NCBI GenBank assembly: GCA_001910725.1
Contig: MJGA01000005.1
Coordinates: 1,940,101 to 2,004,100 of the forward strand
DNA: 64,000 nucleotides
Direction of reading: 5' to 3'
DNA from: Phanerodontia chrysosporium
Taxonomy: Eukaryota > Basidiomycota > Agaricomycetes > Polyporales > Phanerochaetaceae
Shown here: positions 1-12,884 of the stretch, piece after piece
Position numbering within the stretch: the stretch's first letter is position 1
How the letters are laid out: every line of letters starts with the position of its first letter
Translations under genes and position numbers: made by a program
The notes under the pieces: generated by a model
What the model saw: the letters and a program-made list of their open reading frames with translations, nothing else
Databases searched by the model: none
Told to the model about the DNA's origin: nothing

Positions 1-282
1 GGCCTGGCGGGCGCGTCGCACAGCGCGAGCGGCGCCTCCCGCGTCAGCGAATTTGCAAACGCTGGGCACGCCGGAACCGCAGACGCACCTTCATCGCGGC
101 CTTGAGCTCGTCGGTGAGGCGCTTGCGGATGTCTGTGCGCGACCAGAGGGTCGGTGCGCTGCAGCAATAAAGCCAGATTGGGGGCGGGGCGACTCACCGT
201 CTGGCGCCGCGGTGCTGTACCGCATGCCACGCATGGCAGCGAGGCGTGTCGGAGCGCGGAGGCCGTACGTGAGGCGCAGCAT
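1..282 (-). CDS. AIM41: AIM41-like mitochondrial GatB/YqeY-domain protein (5' part only)
   Basis: Only the first exons are in the window; the gene runs off the left edge. Exon 1 (198-282) encodes a basic, Ser/Arg/Ala-rich start (MLRLTYGLRAPTRLAAM, then RYSTAAPD) that looks like a mitochondrial presequence. A 65-bp intron (133-197, GTGAGT...ACAG) leads to exon 2 (89-132), encoding DIRKRLTDELKAAMK, the first helix of the GatB/YqeY domain. A further intron (4-88, GTGCGT...CCAG) leads to GCC, giving AMK-A as in the family's AMKAKD. Fungal Aim41 is a mitochondrial protein related to the tail of GatB; its exact function is not settled. The start at 282 is preferred over an upstream in-frame ATG because it begins the presequence. 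The family call rests on about 45 residues. Confidence 0.75.
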
Positions 283-786
283 TTTATCAACGTCTGTCTG
301 TTTCACTGTCAGCACTTCAGAGTGGATGGGCGAGGAAAGAGGCGCAGACGGATCGAGGCAGACGCACCGCAGGCTTTGAACACGGTTCGGGTCTGGCGTG
401 CGCGGAAGAAGTTGCTCGGGCGTCTACGAAGAACACCCCCGGGAACTGGAGGCGCCCACAGGGGCGGCGGGTGCTTCTCGCCAAAATTGGCAAGCGCTGT
501 AGTTGACACGGCCTTGGGCGGCAGCCGCGGGAGATGCACACAAACCCAAGCAATGCTCCATTCTGTACGTCGAACTGAACTTACGTGCATCAAGAAGACA
601 ACATACACACACCAAACATCGCAGTCTCCGCACATGCCGACAATCAGCAGAACACACCCACGCCCCCAACATGTCACCGCCACGCCAATCACTTGTGCCC
701 GAAGGGCGTGCATGCCCGCATCAGATTCTGTTCATATGCGCAACGGTGAGGACGCTAGGTACAGCAATGACATGGTGTCTAAAAAC
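283..786. other. Intergenic, AIM41 promoter side and QNG1 3' side
   Basis: Lies upstream of the leftmost gene and downstream of the queuosine-salvage gene, both on the minus strand. I see no convincing coding region, only mixed-frame open stretches of low quality. Confidence 0.5.
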
Positions 787-2190
787 TCAGAAGTACGTCG
801 TGTTCCGCAGCGCGAACCGCTCCAGGCCTCGATAGTCCGCCCGGTCCTTTGCAACCGCCCAGATCCATGCGTCCAGCTCCGGAAGAGTGATGTCCCTCAG
901 CCATCCCAGCTCCTGCCCATTCTCCGTGCGGAGCTCCTCGTCCGACAGGTTGCGTGCGTACTGTACGATCAGTTCACAGGCGTCCACGGCGGCAGCACGC
1001 AGCGTGAAGGCCTGCTCCGTCGTCAAGACGGGGCCTTCCTTCGGAGGCTCCTTCTTGGCACCTTTTGTTGTCTCGGCCGGGGTCGGCGCGGCCCCCAAAA
1101 GCAGTTCCAGGGTCTCCTTCGTCCCTGCAGAGGGGAAGATCTCCCGCAAACCCATAGACGGGTTCGATGTCGACAGGTCGATGACGCCGAGGTGCACAAG
1201 CATCGATGGGATAACGTTATCCGAAAAGACAGGGAGGTTCTCCGTGCGCGGAACGGGCACCGAAGCGCTGGGCGAGTCTTTGTAGCGCAGAGCGATGGCA
1301 TGCAATGTCAGCATAGCCTTTTTGAAGCAGTACACAGCTAGACAGATGTCCATGAGACGCTGTCATACCAAACTTGATCGACTTACGTTGTCCATCGACT
1401 AGGGCCATATCTTGGAATGCTGGGATTGCCTTCACCAACTGCGTACCGATGAGCGAAGGCAATCCTGAAAGGGCTAAATTTGCTCACCCTCTCGACAATA
1501 GCGTCGCACTCGGGGTCCACTTTCCCTGGCTCGTTCTTCCGCCTGACTTTGTCGCCCTCCTTCAGGGCCTCCAGCACAAACGCGCCTAGATCTTGATAAC
1601 CGCCTCTGACGAGCACGTCCCCCGTTTCCTTCAGGACCCTAGTGACAAGGCACACGACTTCCCACACCGGCCCGCCGAGCTCGCTCATCGTCACTCCAGG
1701 CACGGAGGACGGCTTGTCCACATGCACCTTGTCCGCGACGCCCATGAGGTCCGCCACCTTGCCCTCGGAGATGTCGCGCATGCCGCGCGCAGACAGGAGG
1801 TCCCCTTCGCCGCCGACGGACGATGAGATGTAGAGCCCGAAGACGAAGGCGCGGATGCTGTCGAACGCCCCGCGGCCGTCGCGACGTGCAGCGGGACGCG
1901 GTACCCGGACGCAAAATTGAGCAGCGAGAGCAGCGCGAGTATGTTGAGCTCTGCGAGCACGCTCGGGAAGTTCAGCGGAGCGCCATCCCGTGCGCGGTGC
2001 GCAGCCGCTCAAAGCTACCCGTAAACGATGGGGAGAAGAGCAGTCGTCGGATGGCCTCGGAGTTGATCTAGTGCAGATGTCAGCGCTGTGTACAGTACGG
2101 TGGGAGAGGATCATAGATCTGGGCAGCAGGCGTGGAGCCTGACTAAGACCACGCCAGCAAGGGATCCATAAACTCCGTGGCCGTAGGCCC
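787..2190 (-). CDS. QNG1: Queuosine 5'-phosphate N-glycosylase/hydrolase (DUF2419, Q salvage), two apparent frameshifts
   Basis: Qng1 proteins release queuine from queuosine nucleotides so that it can be put back into tRNA. Family features run in order: SFTGSFERLRTAHG, LAELNILALLSLLNFASGYR, GAFDSIRAFVFGLYISSS, GDLLSARGMRDI, LVKAIPAFQDMALVDGQ, VYCFKKAMLTLHAIALRY, LPVFSDNVIPSMLVHLGV and a C-terminal tail ending TTYF. Two 49-bp introns are clear: 1439-1487 (ER|LVKAIP) and 1338-1386 (GQ|PVYC). Reading the conserved protein needs one extra base at two places: about 1976 (CC for CCC; ALR-stop becomes ALPLNF) and about 1876 (GG for GGG; restores TGRGAF). The first exon is not resolved; an acceptor TAG lies at 2068-2070 just before INSEAI, so the 5' end given is approximate. 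Family assignment is strong; whether the gene is intact or a pseudogene depends on resequencing. Confidence 0.82.
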
Positions 2191-2661
2191 ATCTAGACTA
2201 GACGCATCCGACGGAGCCACACCTGCAGCAAGTAGATTCGGTGCTTACCGTGATGTTTGCACGCTCGCGCAGGGATCTGCATGAATCGCGTACCGACTGA
2301 ATGTACTGTCCGCTGGGCGGAAGAGGGACCTGAGCCGACATGGTACCAGGATATCCTTACTTCTGCCTCAGTAAAGGCTGACTTTTCCCCAACTGCCGAG
2401 TACGGACTCACCTTCGCAGGACGGCAGACGTGTAAGAGTCAGCTGCGGCGGGCGCGCCGCCGCGGGAGCTGCTCGGTTCGCGCTATGCGACCTCCGCTTG
2501 ATGCCATCAACAAATGCACACCGCTATCACGAACCGAACCGTTGAACTCGGTCTTACCGCCTGCCTGCCTGTTCGTTTCGTTATCTCTCGAATCTTGACT
2601 ACGACTACACAAAGGATCCTTGGTTCATTTGGCGACGTATCTTGCAGAATAGTTCCGATAT
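2191..2661. other. Intergenic between divergent genes
   Basis: Probably the shared promoter of the queuosine-salvage gene and the plus-strand hypothetical gene, and may include the missing first exon of the former. No other gene was recognised. Confidence 0.4.
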
Positions 2662-5047
2662 ATGAACACGCATACTGGCGAACACCTAACTACATCCCGA
2701 ATCTCGCGTCTGCTCCGACCCCTACGGCTCAAGTGCCAGAAGCTCGCCTCATATTCAACCGAGGCCATCTCGCAAAGGTCCAGAGGCTCCGTCGTAGTAA
2801 CCTACGGCCATGCGTCGCGTGTGGACGCGGTGGAACGGCGTGACGAGCCGCCTCTAGCGATTATTCCGCCCCCAGAGAAGCTCAGCGTCCTCTCGAAGCT
2901 CGACCGTGCGTCGCGGGAAAAGCTCGAATTTTCCAGGCGCATATACGACGTGCGAGACGCGTTTCGCAACGTTCTCTCCGCGACATTTGCTTCGGGTGCA
3001 GCGTCCCGCCGGGGGACGCCGCAACCTTATGTCGAAGGGCGCGTGCGGGGGCTTGCAGCTATGTGCGCGAGTGCGGTGGGGGGAAGGTTGGAGGAGCAGA
3101 TCGCTATGGCTGCAGAAGAGCGTGAAGAACAGGAGGGGGATGAAGAAGAAGATCAGGAGATCCTGGATTCCTTGTATGATGCAGTATACCCTCAATATCG
3201 CAAGTGAGCACTTCGAAGATCTCGCATTTCGCAGCTCAGCCGAGAGTGCTGACAATTTGCCAGATATACCATCATCTCGCACGCACTATCCATCACTCTG
3301 GCATCATGCTCTTCCAATCATACTTTATTGGCTATTCTCTTGGAGCTTCTCATCTCGTACAACCTTGCCCCAGAAGCCCGCATCGTCCTGCGCCACCTCT
3401 TTCAACGATCGCTTCAACCATTCGCTCTGCCAGGGACCTCCAATATCATCCACTTAGAACTATCTCATCCGGCTCACTCGAGATACCTCACAAACCTCTT
3501 GGATACCTGCTGTCCCCCGCGGGAGGTACAATGACTCCCGCAACCTTCGTCCAGACCTTCGCTGAGGTCGTTCACAGCATTCCAGCGAGTCAAGGCGCCC
3601 AGATCTGGGATTTAAAACCAACCGTACACCTTGCACGAGGCCTGCGGACCAGGGACTATCCTGCATTCTTGTCGATGTGTTATTCAGCTGGAACCTTCCT
3701 GGCTATGCACACTGAGCCTTCTAAACTGGGCCACAGCATCTCTGCGAACTACGGAGCGGTCATCAGCCGCCTTGGGAAGTGGTTAAGCCATGTTTGCCAA
3801 CGCGTGCACGATATCTCCTTGTCACCGCCGACCACAGAAGCTGCCCAAGAGATAAGCATCATTTCCGATATCCTAGGCTGTACCGACTGGTGTCGTCTGC
3901 ATCGTTCGTCGAGATCAGGGGAGCCAGGGTCCTGTTGGACGCCATCGTCTGCCTGGTTCTGATGTTGTTGACGCCCCCGATCACGGGCCTTCTCCCCAAT
4001 TCCGCCTTGGAAAAGTTGCATTCCGTTCTTCGCGCAGCGCCAGTCCAGCCCGGGACGTTTGGCATTCTTATCGATGTAACAATGTCTCCAGCGTCCAAAC
4101 CAGTCGAGTGCGGGGCATTTGACAGCGTCGCCTCCATCCATTCTGCGGCTGATCGCCTCAACCGCTGGGCCAGCACTCTCCGGGCGCATGCATACCACCT
4201 ATTCGAAGCGTCCTTCTGGTCAAGCGCGCTCCTCCACGTCGAACACCTGACCCCCGAGCCGGGCACACACTACGACCCTGCGTCTCACCACTCTTCATTC
4301 CTCGCCGCGCTCGAGCGCCTCCGGTGCGACATCGTGCGGCGCGTCGACACCGCAGAGGCGCGCTGCTTCGCACATGGTGGCGGTGGCGCGGCGTTCGACA
4401 GCGCACAGACGCCGCGCAAGGGCTCAGTGCCCGCACAGAGCGAGTGGCGCTGGGAGGACATGCTCGGTTGCTGGGTGCAGCGCACCCCCGCGCCTGCAGC
4501 AGCAGGGTCCAAGCGGTCTCGCCCTGCAGCTCCGGACGCGCGGCCGGCGAAGCAGAGGCGGCGCACCGAGGACGTGACTCGGCCAGCACGGCCTCCAGCG
4601 GGGCGCGCACCATCCGTCGCGTCGTCCGCGAGCACCGCACCCGCCAGGCGCGCGTCCGCTCCCCGCTCCGCGGCGAGCGCGGTCTCGACGTCGGGCTCCT
4701 CCGCGGGGTCGTCGCGCCTGCCGACGCCGCATGACGGCGAGGAGGACCTGCTCACGCCGAGCGCGCAGCCGAAGCCCGTGCAGCGCCGACTCTCGAACTT
4801 TGCGTCCATCCTCCGGGACGCACAGCTGAACAGGGTCGTGCTGCATGCGGAGAGCTCGGACGACGAAGGCGCCTGGCTGCGCGACGCGCACGGCCGCAAG
4901 CCGCGACATGTGCCAGCTTTCCGGCCGCCCGTGGACGCAGACGACGAGGGTGGTGACGCGGAGCTTGTGGACGCTCGAGGGTCCCTGGATGAGCCGTCCT
5001 CGGACGATGCACTGGACCTATTCGCCTACCGCTCTTCTGAATGGTGA
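2662..5047 (+). CDS. Hypothetical nuclear protein, multi-exon, two apparent frameshifts
   Basis: I do not recognise the family. Segments in order: an N-terminal region with KLSVLSKLDRASREKLEF and a very acidic stretch (EEREEQEGDEEEDQE); a helical hydrophobic segment (TLLAILLELLISYNLAPEA); a middle region; and a C-terminal tail rich in Ala, Ser, Pro and Arg with a basic cluster KQRRR, a likely nuclear localisation signal, ending in an acidic SSDD-rich stretch. One intron is clear (3204-3263, GTGAGC...CCAG). The middle can be joined only by adding one base in C5 at 3514-3518 (giving CCPPAGGTMTPATF) and one in GG at 3876-3877 (giving ISDILGLYRLVSSASF); the alternative is unrecognised introns. 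The start codon is uncertain. The terminal tail is the most secure part. Confidence 0.55.
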
Positions 5048-5344
5048 CACAGAATGATATTTGTACTCTTTGTATGATCTTTGTCTTTTCTTGTATCAAT
5101 CTTGCACTTGCATTTGTCTCCATCGGCATCCCGAGATCGTAGCACTAGCGGAATTCATTCATGAGAACCCGAGTGGCCGTCAAAGCTTGCGAGATGGTGT
5201 ATAATCCCAGTTCACAGGGTAAGCATAACATACATGGGGTATACAGTGTTCCTAAAGTACCGAGCCGAAATGCGAAAGCGAAAGCATGAACGAGCGATGA
5301 GCAATGCGACAACAATGGTAATAGTAGGTATATATCTTCGATCT

Positions 5345-8300
5345 TCAGTCCAGGGGATCATCCTCTGGTTCGCCAGTTACACCGTCTTCACTCCAGATCT
5401 CCAAGAACTATCGAAGCATCAGCTATTGAACGTAGACGACGTCTGGACTGCCATACCTTGTCTCTTTGAGCGGTGAGGTCTTGACTGGTCAGGATTGGCG
5501 ACGTCGCGTATGGCAAACGGTCCCATGCAAGAGGCCTTTCGTGGCGTCTCGCCGCAGGGCGGTCGCCAACTGCCGTCTTCTTGCCGATGACCCACTTGGA
5601 GCATTTCCTGGGAACGCACATGAGAGGAGAGAGTGAGAAGAGAGGGATCAGACGTACTCCTCGCTTATACCGTATAATGTCTTCAGATGGGCCTTGAGCA
5701 TCATAATAATAGCAATAATTACGGAGCTCCGAATTAATGGGAGACGCTCTGCGAACTCTGCTCCAGTGTCAGCTCATGACATCGTACATGTCGGAAGGAT
5801 CTGCTCACCCTCTGGTGCAAAGGCTGGCTGCGCGATGTTCTCGACCTGAATATTAGTTGTCAATGCACAATTGCCAGGGTGGTGGTTCAACTTACCTGCG
5901 CCTGGGTTGCGATGATTCGTGCAGCTGCTTCAAGAGGTGCGCGGGTGATAGAGCCTCGACCACTTGCATGCCGGAAGTCGAAAGAATGGACGTGAGATAC
6001 TTGAGGACCGTGAGAACTTCTTCTTGTGTCTTGTATTCGAACGACGCGAAATTCTCAGCCATGTATCGCACAAAGTCGACATCATCCTGTAAGAAAGTAA
6101 GCACACCATTGTTCACGATACATAAGAGTGGTCGTACCTGCTCCGTCTTGCCTAGCTCCACGTCGAAGACCTTGACTAGCGCTCTCAAGAAATCTTGGCG
6201 CGTAGCTCGCTTGTCTCTCACAAGCGAGTACCATCGGTGCAGTAGAGCCGTTGGGGCTGGCATCATCCGATAGCCTGTTTCAGTGGTGAGATAATCGCTC
6301 GCTGGAAGGTGCAGGAATGACGTACCACAAACTTGACCCCTACATGATTTCTTCTGATAGTCGAACGATGTTCTCGCGCTTGCGACGTATCTTGCATTGA
6401 GGAGGGACGTATGCTTGCTGTGGAGGATGCCATGAAGCGTGTTGGCGCGCCCACTCAATATGACGCTCGGACTGGTCTCCAAAGCGACGATGATTGGGAA
6501 ACACTACAAAGGCCGTGAAGACATGTACTAGCATAGGAGAAGGATTGGCTTACCTGCAGCGGGTGCGCTAGGCCTTGCTTGATAGTAAACGTAAGGATGT
6601 CAACAGCAGCAGCTTGAATCTGAGCATTCTGAGACAAGGCAGCGTCTAGAATATGCTGCAAGTAGCGCTGCACTACGGCTGAGCTGACACTGGCAAGACG
6701 TTATTACAAGGGTTCATGGAGCGACAACAGGACCTGCTTACCCTGATTCAGCGAAGCCGTCAGTATTGCCGACGAGCTCTTGCATGTTGACTTTCTCTTC
6801 AGCGGACTTCACTTTGACCATAGCTAGAGAAGGGATGAGACAAGGCAAGGCTACAGGAAACAACATACATGCCTTTCTCTTTCTGCAGACTCGCGTGCTT
6901 CTCAGCCTCGGACACAAGGAAGTCCTGCATAATCTTAAGGAGCCGGCCACGCATCTCTTCGTCTGGCGACGAAAAAATATCATCCATGATTCGAGAGGAC
7001 GGTTCGGCAGTGAGCAGTGCTGGTTGCGCCCTGAAGAGAAAGCCTGCACAAGGGCAGCGATCAGAACATACTCTTATGGCCGGGAATGATACGCACCTAA
7101 GCAGAGCAGAATGCGAGTCCGTAATGCCCCTGCCGAAAACTTGTCGTACAACCGCAGAAAGATAGCGTAGATGAAGTCATTCACAGGTCCCTGAATAGAC
7201 ACATTAGCACGTGCAGCACCGGCATGCCTGATGAGTCCTACTTGTGTAAGGGTTGCAAGCTCGTTTCGGATGTCTGGAAGCGTCTCGTCGACCACGGGAC
7301 AGGCATCCGTTCGCAGCTGATCGAAGTTACAATGTTCGCAAAGAAGCGCAACAATGCAGACGAGCACTGGCAAGGCACGCGTATCCTGTGGAGAGACTTT
7401 CTCCTGCGGTGTCTTAACGAGAGCAAGCAGTCGCGCTGTACACAAAGGGTGAGCCATAACGAGATATAGCCACCTGTTGCCACTCACCGCTGCATGACCG
7501 TAGGAGCGAGACAAGCCGCTTGAATTCGAGAGTCAGATGCTGAACCACGGCGCATAAACAGGCAACAGTTTCTTGCAACCCCTGTACAATGTCAGCTAGT
7601 GCTCGAAATCAATGGCGGTACATTGATGCATACCGTGACACCCGACGTCGACGTTGGCTTCAAAATCATGGGTTGCAATGCGATCTGTAACTCTTGACCA
7701 AACGCCTTGGCTGTCTTAGGTAGGTGAGGAATCGAGTTTCGGTATATCCGCAAAATGTAGTCCGAAATTATTTGGTCCTCAGGCTACTAGGCGTGAGCGT
7801 CGAATGATCATCAAAGCGGAGAAACGTACAGTTGATCCATTTTTCAAATATGGCAATAGCGTTTGAGCATTACCAGCAGACAATACGGCCGGATACGCTG
7901 ACGTGAAGAGGTAGATAGTCCTCACACAGTTGACAACCGTCTATGGAACAAGTTGCACTCAGTGTTCGGGCACGAATCAACGTAGGGTACTCACGAATTC
8001 GGGAAGGTCCGAAGCATCCACCAGCCCGTCGATGAGGCATTCGCATATCTCGGTATACCGACGATGAAGGACCGCCTTCTCCGCGTCAGACTTCTCCGAC
8101 ATAATCTTGTGCAAGAGATCCTCTAGAGGAGAATTGCGGTCTTTGAACCCGCCGGATACTTCCATGATGATCGAGACCTTGCGCAGTAGCTGACTTTTGT
8201 CTTGCGCAGCTGTAGGACCGGTCGACTTCTCCCGCGAACTACCGGCAGGCGCGTCCTGGAACCACAGTTCCTCGACTGTTTTGCAAGCGAGATCCTTGAC

Positions 8301-11300
8301 CGTGTCGTCCTCGTCCAGCATGCGGCAGATCATGCGCTGACATATGTCCACCTGCTGTTTCCTGTCATTGGTTACACCGTACACGGACTTCATCAACTTA
8401 ATGACGCGCTTGCGCACGCCAAGGCCGGTGTCCTACATCGCGATTAGATGCATCAAATGATTACCGTGAGGGTCGATACGCACTGCTATTCGCTCGGCGA
8501 TCTGGCGGTAGTACTTCCCGGCTAGGTGCGGGAAATCCACGATGTACTTTCCGATAAGCTCCACAGCTGCATCACGGACGGCTGGCGAACTGTCGAGAAG
8601 ATGGCTCTCTATCGACCTTCGAACGTCCTCCTACGTGATGTTTGATGTCAGTAACCGCATTGCACCAGGCGTCGACCACTTACCAGACCAAGGATTGTTG
8701 GATCGCTGGTCAAAATCTGACCGAGGGCCTTCAAGGCCTTCGTCCGCATGAAGACAGGAGGAGCATCCAGTGCTTGCAAGACAACGTTCAAAATCGGGTT
8801 GAAGTAGTTCCTGAGACCCTGCGTAATGCCCATGTCCTCTGCCAGCCTGTCCATGCGGGCCGTCTCTTCCTGAGAGATGCTGTGAAGAGGTCATTCCTTA
8901 AGTCAGCGATGGAACCATAGATTGACATACCCAGAGTCAAACACGTCTATCGTACGTTCGTTCCAGACATTCTGCAATGCGGTCTTGAGATTGTTCCCAA
9001 ACTCCAAGAGCCTGGGCTTCGGCGATTCTTCCTCTTCTGCATCCTCCATCTGCTTTGCGCATTGCTTGAGAGCTTTGGCAAGGTCTTCACCGACCATCAC
9101 GGCTGCCAGCTCTCTTGCACTCTGATATCTCGATCAGAGAAGGGCGGCGAAGGTAAAGATGTGAATGTACATACACCGAATGCTTGGTCTTCACTCGCTC
9201 GGGTAAGCAGGTACGCAGACAGGTCCTGGTGCGCCTCGAGCAGCCTATCTAGACCTTCCATGTCCAGCTGAGACACAATCTGCGGATTTCTGGTGAGCTT
9301 GATGCAGGTCCAAAAGCGAGCGCAGTACCTCTTCGATGCATTTCAGACCTGGGCCTGACTCTTCCAACTCCTTCTTCCTGACTGCGCAAGTCCGCAGGCG
9401 TGCCGCAATGACGCCCAGATGATCCAAAGCCATAGTCTTGGCGGCGTTGTTGTCGTTTTGGCTTGTGGTTTTGACGTCATCCAGGGATGAAATCTGGAAC
9501 GACGATTAGATTGAGAGTGCCCAAGATGAAGGGGCAGGTGCGAACCATGAACTTTGACGCCACACCCAAGAGTATTGATGCGGCTGGCCACTCCGGCCAG
9601 AACAGGACGGTCATAAGGTCGGCGATTAGGTTGTCGAAGATGGAGCGATATTCTGCCTCGTTCGCATTCTTCGTCGTCTTCGTCTTGCCCGACCTTGAGC
9701 GCCACACGTCAACGTCAATTGATGGGTACGGCTAGGCTATAGCTCACCGCTGAGTCAAAAACGCGATGATCGTTTTTGCCGCCTTCGTTGCCGAATCGAG
9801 ACCTGACGTGTACAGCCGAAGCTCCTGCGGCATTGTGAGCAAAGCGGATAGTACGAGCTGATCGACTGACCTCCATGTCTTTCTCATCGAGGAACGTTGG
9901 TTTCATCTCATTAACACTGTCCTGCCGGCGGAGAGCCTGGGCCTGTATACGCGCGTCGCGCAAAGACTCTGCCTCCACACGCACGTCATGCGCGGAGGTT
10001 TGCACGAGTTGCAAGAGCAGCGCAGACACCGTGCGAATGGAGCGACCGTCCCTAAGCCTACACAAGTATTAGTCGACGTTTATGATGTAGGTGTCAGAAC
10101 CATTGTACCTGAACTGGCCTGCCTTTTGCTTCGTATCAGACAGCTTGATGAGTGAGGATAGAATCTCCTCGATTATCCAGCTCCGCTGGTCTTCGTGATT
10201 CGCGAATATCTGACAACCCAATATGAAAAAAAGGCCATCAGCAGCAAGTATAAACTCTTACGCTTCGAACCAATGACAATGCCTCGAGCCTCAGTCCCCG
10301 CATCGCGCTCTGTCCCAACGTCATGAGCACGACATTGTCCTTCTTCTCGCGTCCCTTTCCGTCTGTGGTGTTGTCCGCGACGAAAAATGGACCGATGGCG
10401 ACGTAAACAGCTTGGATGATGATGCTCTCGGACATAGCCATGTTATCGGCGCATACCAGCTGGGTAATGCGTGGCATGATGGACGAAAGCGCGTGGAACG
10501 TCTCGCTCAGGAGCCGTCGCTCGCGCTCGCACTCAGCGGGCGACGAGTGGATAACGTGCCGAAGGAGAGGCGCGCACTGACTCGGCACTTCTGACGAGCC
10601 TTCGACGAAAGGGTAGATGATGCGCGTGAGTTGGTTCTTGACGGTGGACAAGCACGCGGTGATCAGTTCTTCTGAGTAAAGCTAAAGAGAATATGAGGAT
10701 GTATCCGAACAGATCAAGACACGGTACACACCTGCTTCGTGAGTCGTTCACTACCAAGGAGGGTTAGGCAGCAATCAGCAGCATATATGCTGTCCTTTGC
10801 GAGTTCTAGTGTCCTACAAAGCTGTTGTATAGCTTCATCAGTCACCCTCGCGTCCTCGAATGCGTCCCCCTCGTCGGCAGCCTCGTCGGAATGCGGCGTC
10901 TTAGACTTCGAGCGCCGTTCCTCCCCTTTGGATCCGTTCTTCGCCCTCTTCTTCGAAGGGGACTTCGGAACGGGTGCAGCCTGCGCCTGAGCCGTCCTAA
11001 AGGGGTCGAGGTCCTCGCCTGCTTTGACCGTTCGTTCAAGGATCCGTAGTATCCTCGATAGCTGAGCGGTCTCGAGATCAGCTAGCCCCTTCGTCTTCGA
11101 CGTGGGCTTAGAGTGGCCTCCGTCGCGTGTGCTCTGACGCATGCGCTTCATCGGCCGAGCGGCCTTCAGGATGTAGTTCGTCAGCTTGCGGACTACAGCT
11201 GGGGCGAGCAATGGAGACGAAGAATCAGACGTCAGACCAGAAAAGTAGTCGGGAGGGAGCTCGGCAACATCCATGTCGGGAGAAAGCGCGTCTTCGGCTT

Positions 11301-12635
11301 CGAATATGTCCTCGAGCAGACAGGTGAGCTTGTCCAGAGGGCCTAGGAGGGCGCAAATAATGAGTATAATCGCGGACGAAAGCGCATATACCGACCTCTG
11401 TCATCCCTATCGCCTATCCCACGTCTACCTGACGACTTGACGCTATCCGTGACAGCATTCGATCTGTATTTGAGAGGTGAATCATCGATTCCTAGCCGAG
11501 AAGTATGGTCCTCGGCCTGTTCGCGCCCCTTGCCTTTGCTACTTGGCGTCTGGTATGCCTTAGGAACAGGAGGCATAGCAATATATGGCTCGAGCTTCAT
11601 GCGTGGCGTCGGAGTTCCGTTCGAGCTGGGTGCAGGTCGACTTTCCGACGCGGTACGTGGTGTACTGAATCCATTTTCCGGACACACAGCACGTCTAATG
11701 GAAGGAGACTCCAAAGCCTGCGCCGCCTTGCGCTTTCGAGAGCTTTGGGGTGTGGCAGGTGCAAGAGTGAGGGAATCTGGACTGTCTTCCGAGTGCTCCT
11801 TGGAGCGACGTCGCGGCGATTTCTCACCACTCTTTGTTGCAGCGGAGGCATGAGCCTTGTTATTCTTCAATTCAGCGGTCTGTTGAGCGAGGAAGTCGTT
11901 GAAGAAGCCCGCGGACTCCTCCGCATGATATGTCTTAGGTGCGGGCTTCTTCTTCGGCTTTGGCTCTACTAGTGCCATTGCAAGGGAAGAGGAGGATGCA
12001 CTCATTGCAGGAGGCGGCGTGGGGTAGGCCGCTGAGGGTGTTGTTTGTTGGAAGATGGAATGAGCGAAGGGCGTCGTGTGATAGCTCGACGAGTTAGTAT
12101 AGTTGTTGACCCACTGGGACGTATGACCATAGCTGTAACTTCTGCAAAGGGAATTAGATGGAGTCTGGAGTATATGTGCACACCACGCACGACGCTTGGT
12201 CTCCAATATATCTCACTGCGTTGTTCCTCTCTGACTCCCAGTATCCTCCATCGTTATAACACGGCTCCGGAGAAGCCAAGTGAGCAAGTTCATGTGAGTA
12301 ATCGGTGATCTGGGAGGAGTACGTAGGGGTGGAAGTCATGAGCTGCTGGCTGTAAATGGCCGGCTGGATATAATACGACGGCGGGGTGGCAGTTAAGGAC
12401 AACCCGCTCAGGTGACGTGCAACTTCGCATAGAGTGAGTATATGCAGTACAAATTCTATATTTCCATGAAGTGCTGACCATGAGAAGAGGGAGTTGCTGA
12501 TGCGAAGGGATATGCAGCAAGTAGTGTATGAGCATCATGAACCGCATCTACCGGGACTCGCGTCGGCGTGGCAGGGGCCTGAAACTGCTGGCGACCATTC
12601 TGCTGTTGTTGTTGGTAGTACCAGTCGCCGTTCAT
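5345..12635 (-). CDS. SCC2: Sister chromatid cohesion protein 2 (Scc2/Mis4/NIPBL), cohesin loader
   Basis: Scc2 with Scc4 loads cohesin onto chromosomes. The start at 12635 ([14 protein letters not shown]) opens a Gln/Ser/Pro-rich disordered region with basic clusters ([18 protein letters not shown]), followed by a long HEAT-repeat body. Diagnostic segments are [39 protein letters not shown] with [19 protein letters not shown], and a C-terminal [20 protein letters not shown] followed by [10 protein letters not shown]. The last intron is 5408-5456; splicing gives [15 protein letters not shown] and the stop at 5345. The coding region is split by many ~50-bp introns over 7.3 kb; I did not fix every junction, so small frame errors could be hidden. 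The gene is head to head with the GEN1-like nuclease, only 249 bp between the two ATGs. Confidence 0.9.
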
Positions 12636-12884
12636 GACAACTAAGATGAAAGTTAGCCCAGCGTGGGCAACGACGTCGAGGGTCGGAATGAGAGTGCTGT
12701 GCCGCCGCGCGCACCTGAAGGTCGCTGGCCAAATCGGGCAGACGCCCGCAAGTGTCACGCCATTACGGGCGCCAAAGCTGTGACAGAACCGTGACTTCCG
12801 TTACTCTTCGTGTCAAAGCGTGTCACGCCCCTGGCCACCCGCGGCTTGGGGTCGCCTCCGCTTCTGGCTCTAACCGTCCACGAC
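12636..12884. promoter_or_regulatory. Bidirectional promoter, SCC2 / GEN1-like nuclease
   Basis: The start codons of the two divergent genes are separated by 249 bp, so both core promoters and both 5' UTRs must fit here. This is inferred from position; no binding site was identified with confidence. Confidence 0.6.

Noticed and set aside
154..1341. A 395-codon plus-strand open frame
   Set aside because: It is antisense to AIM41 and QNG1, has no domain and its composition mirrors the real genes on the other strand.
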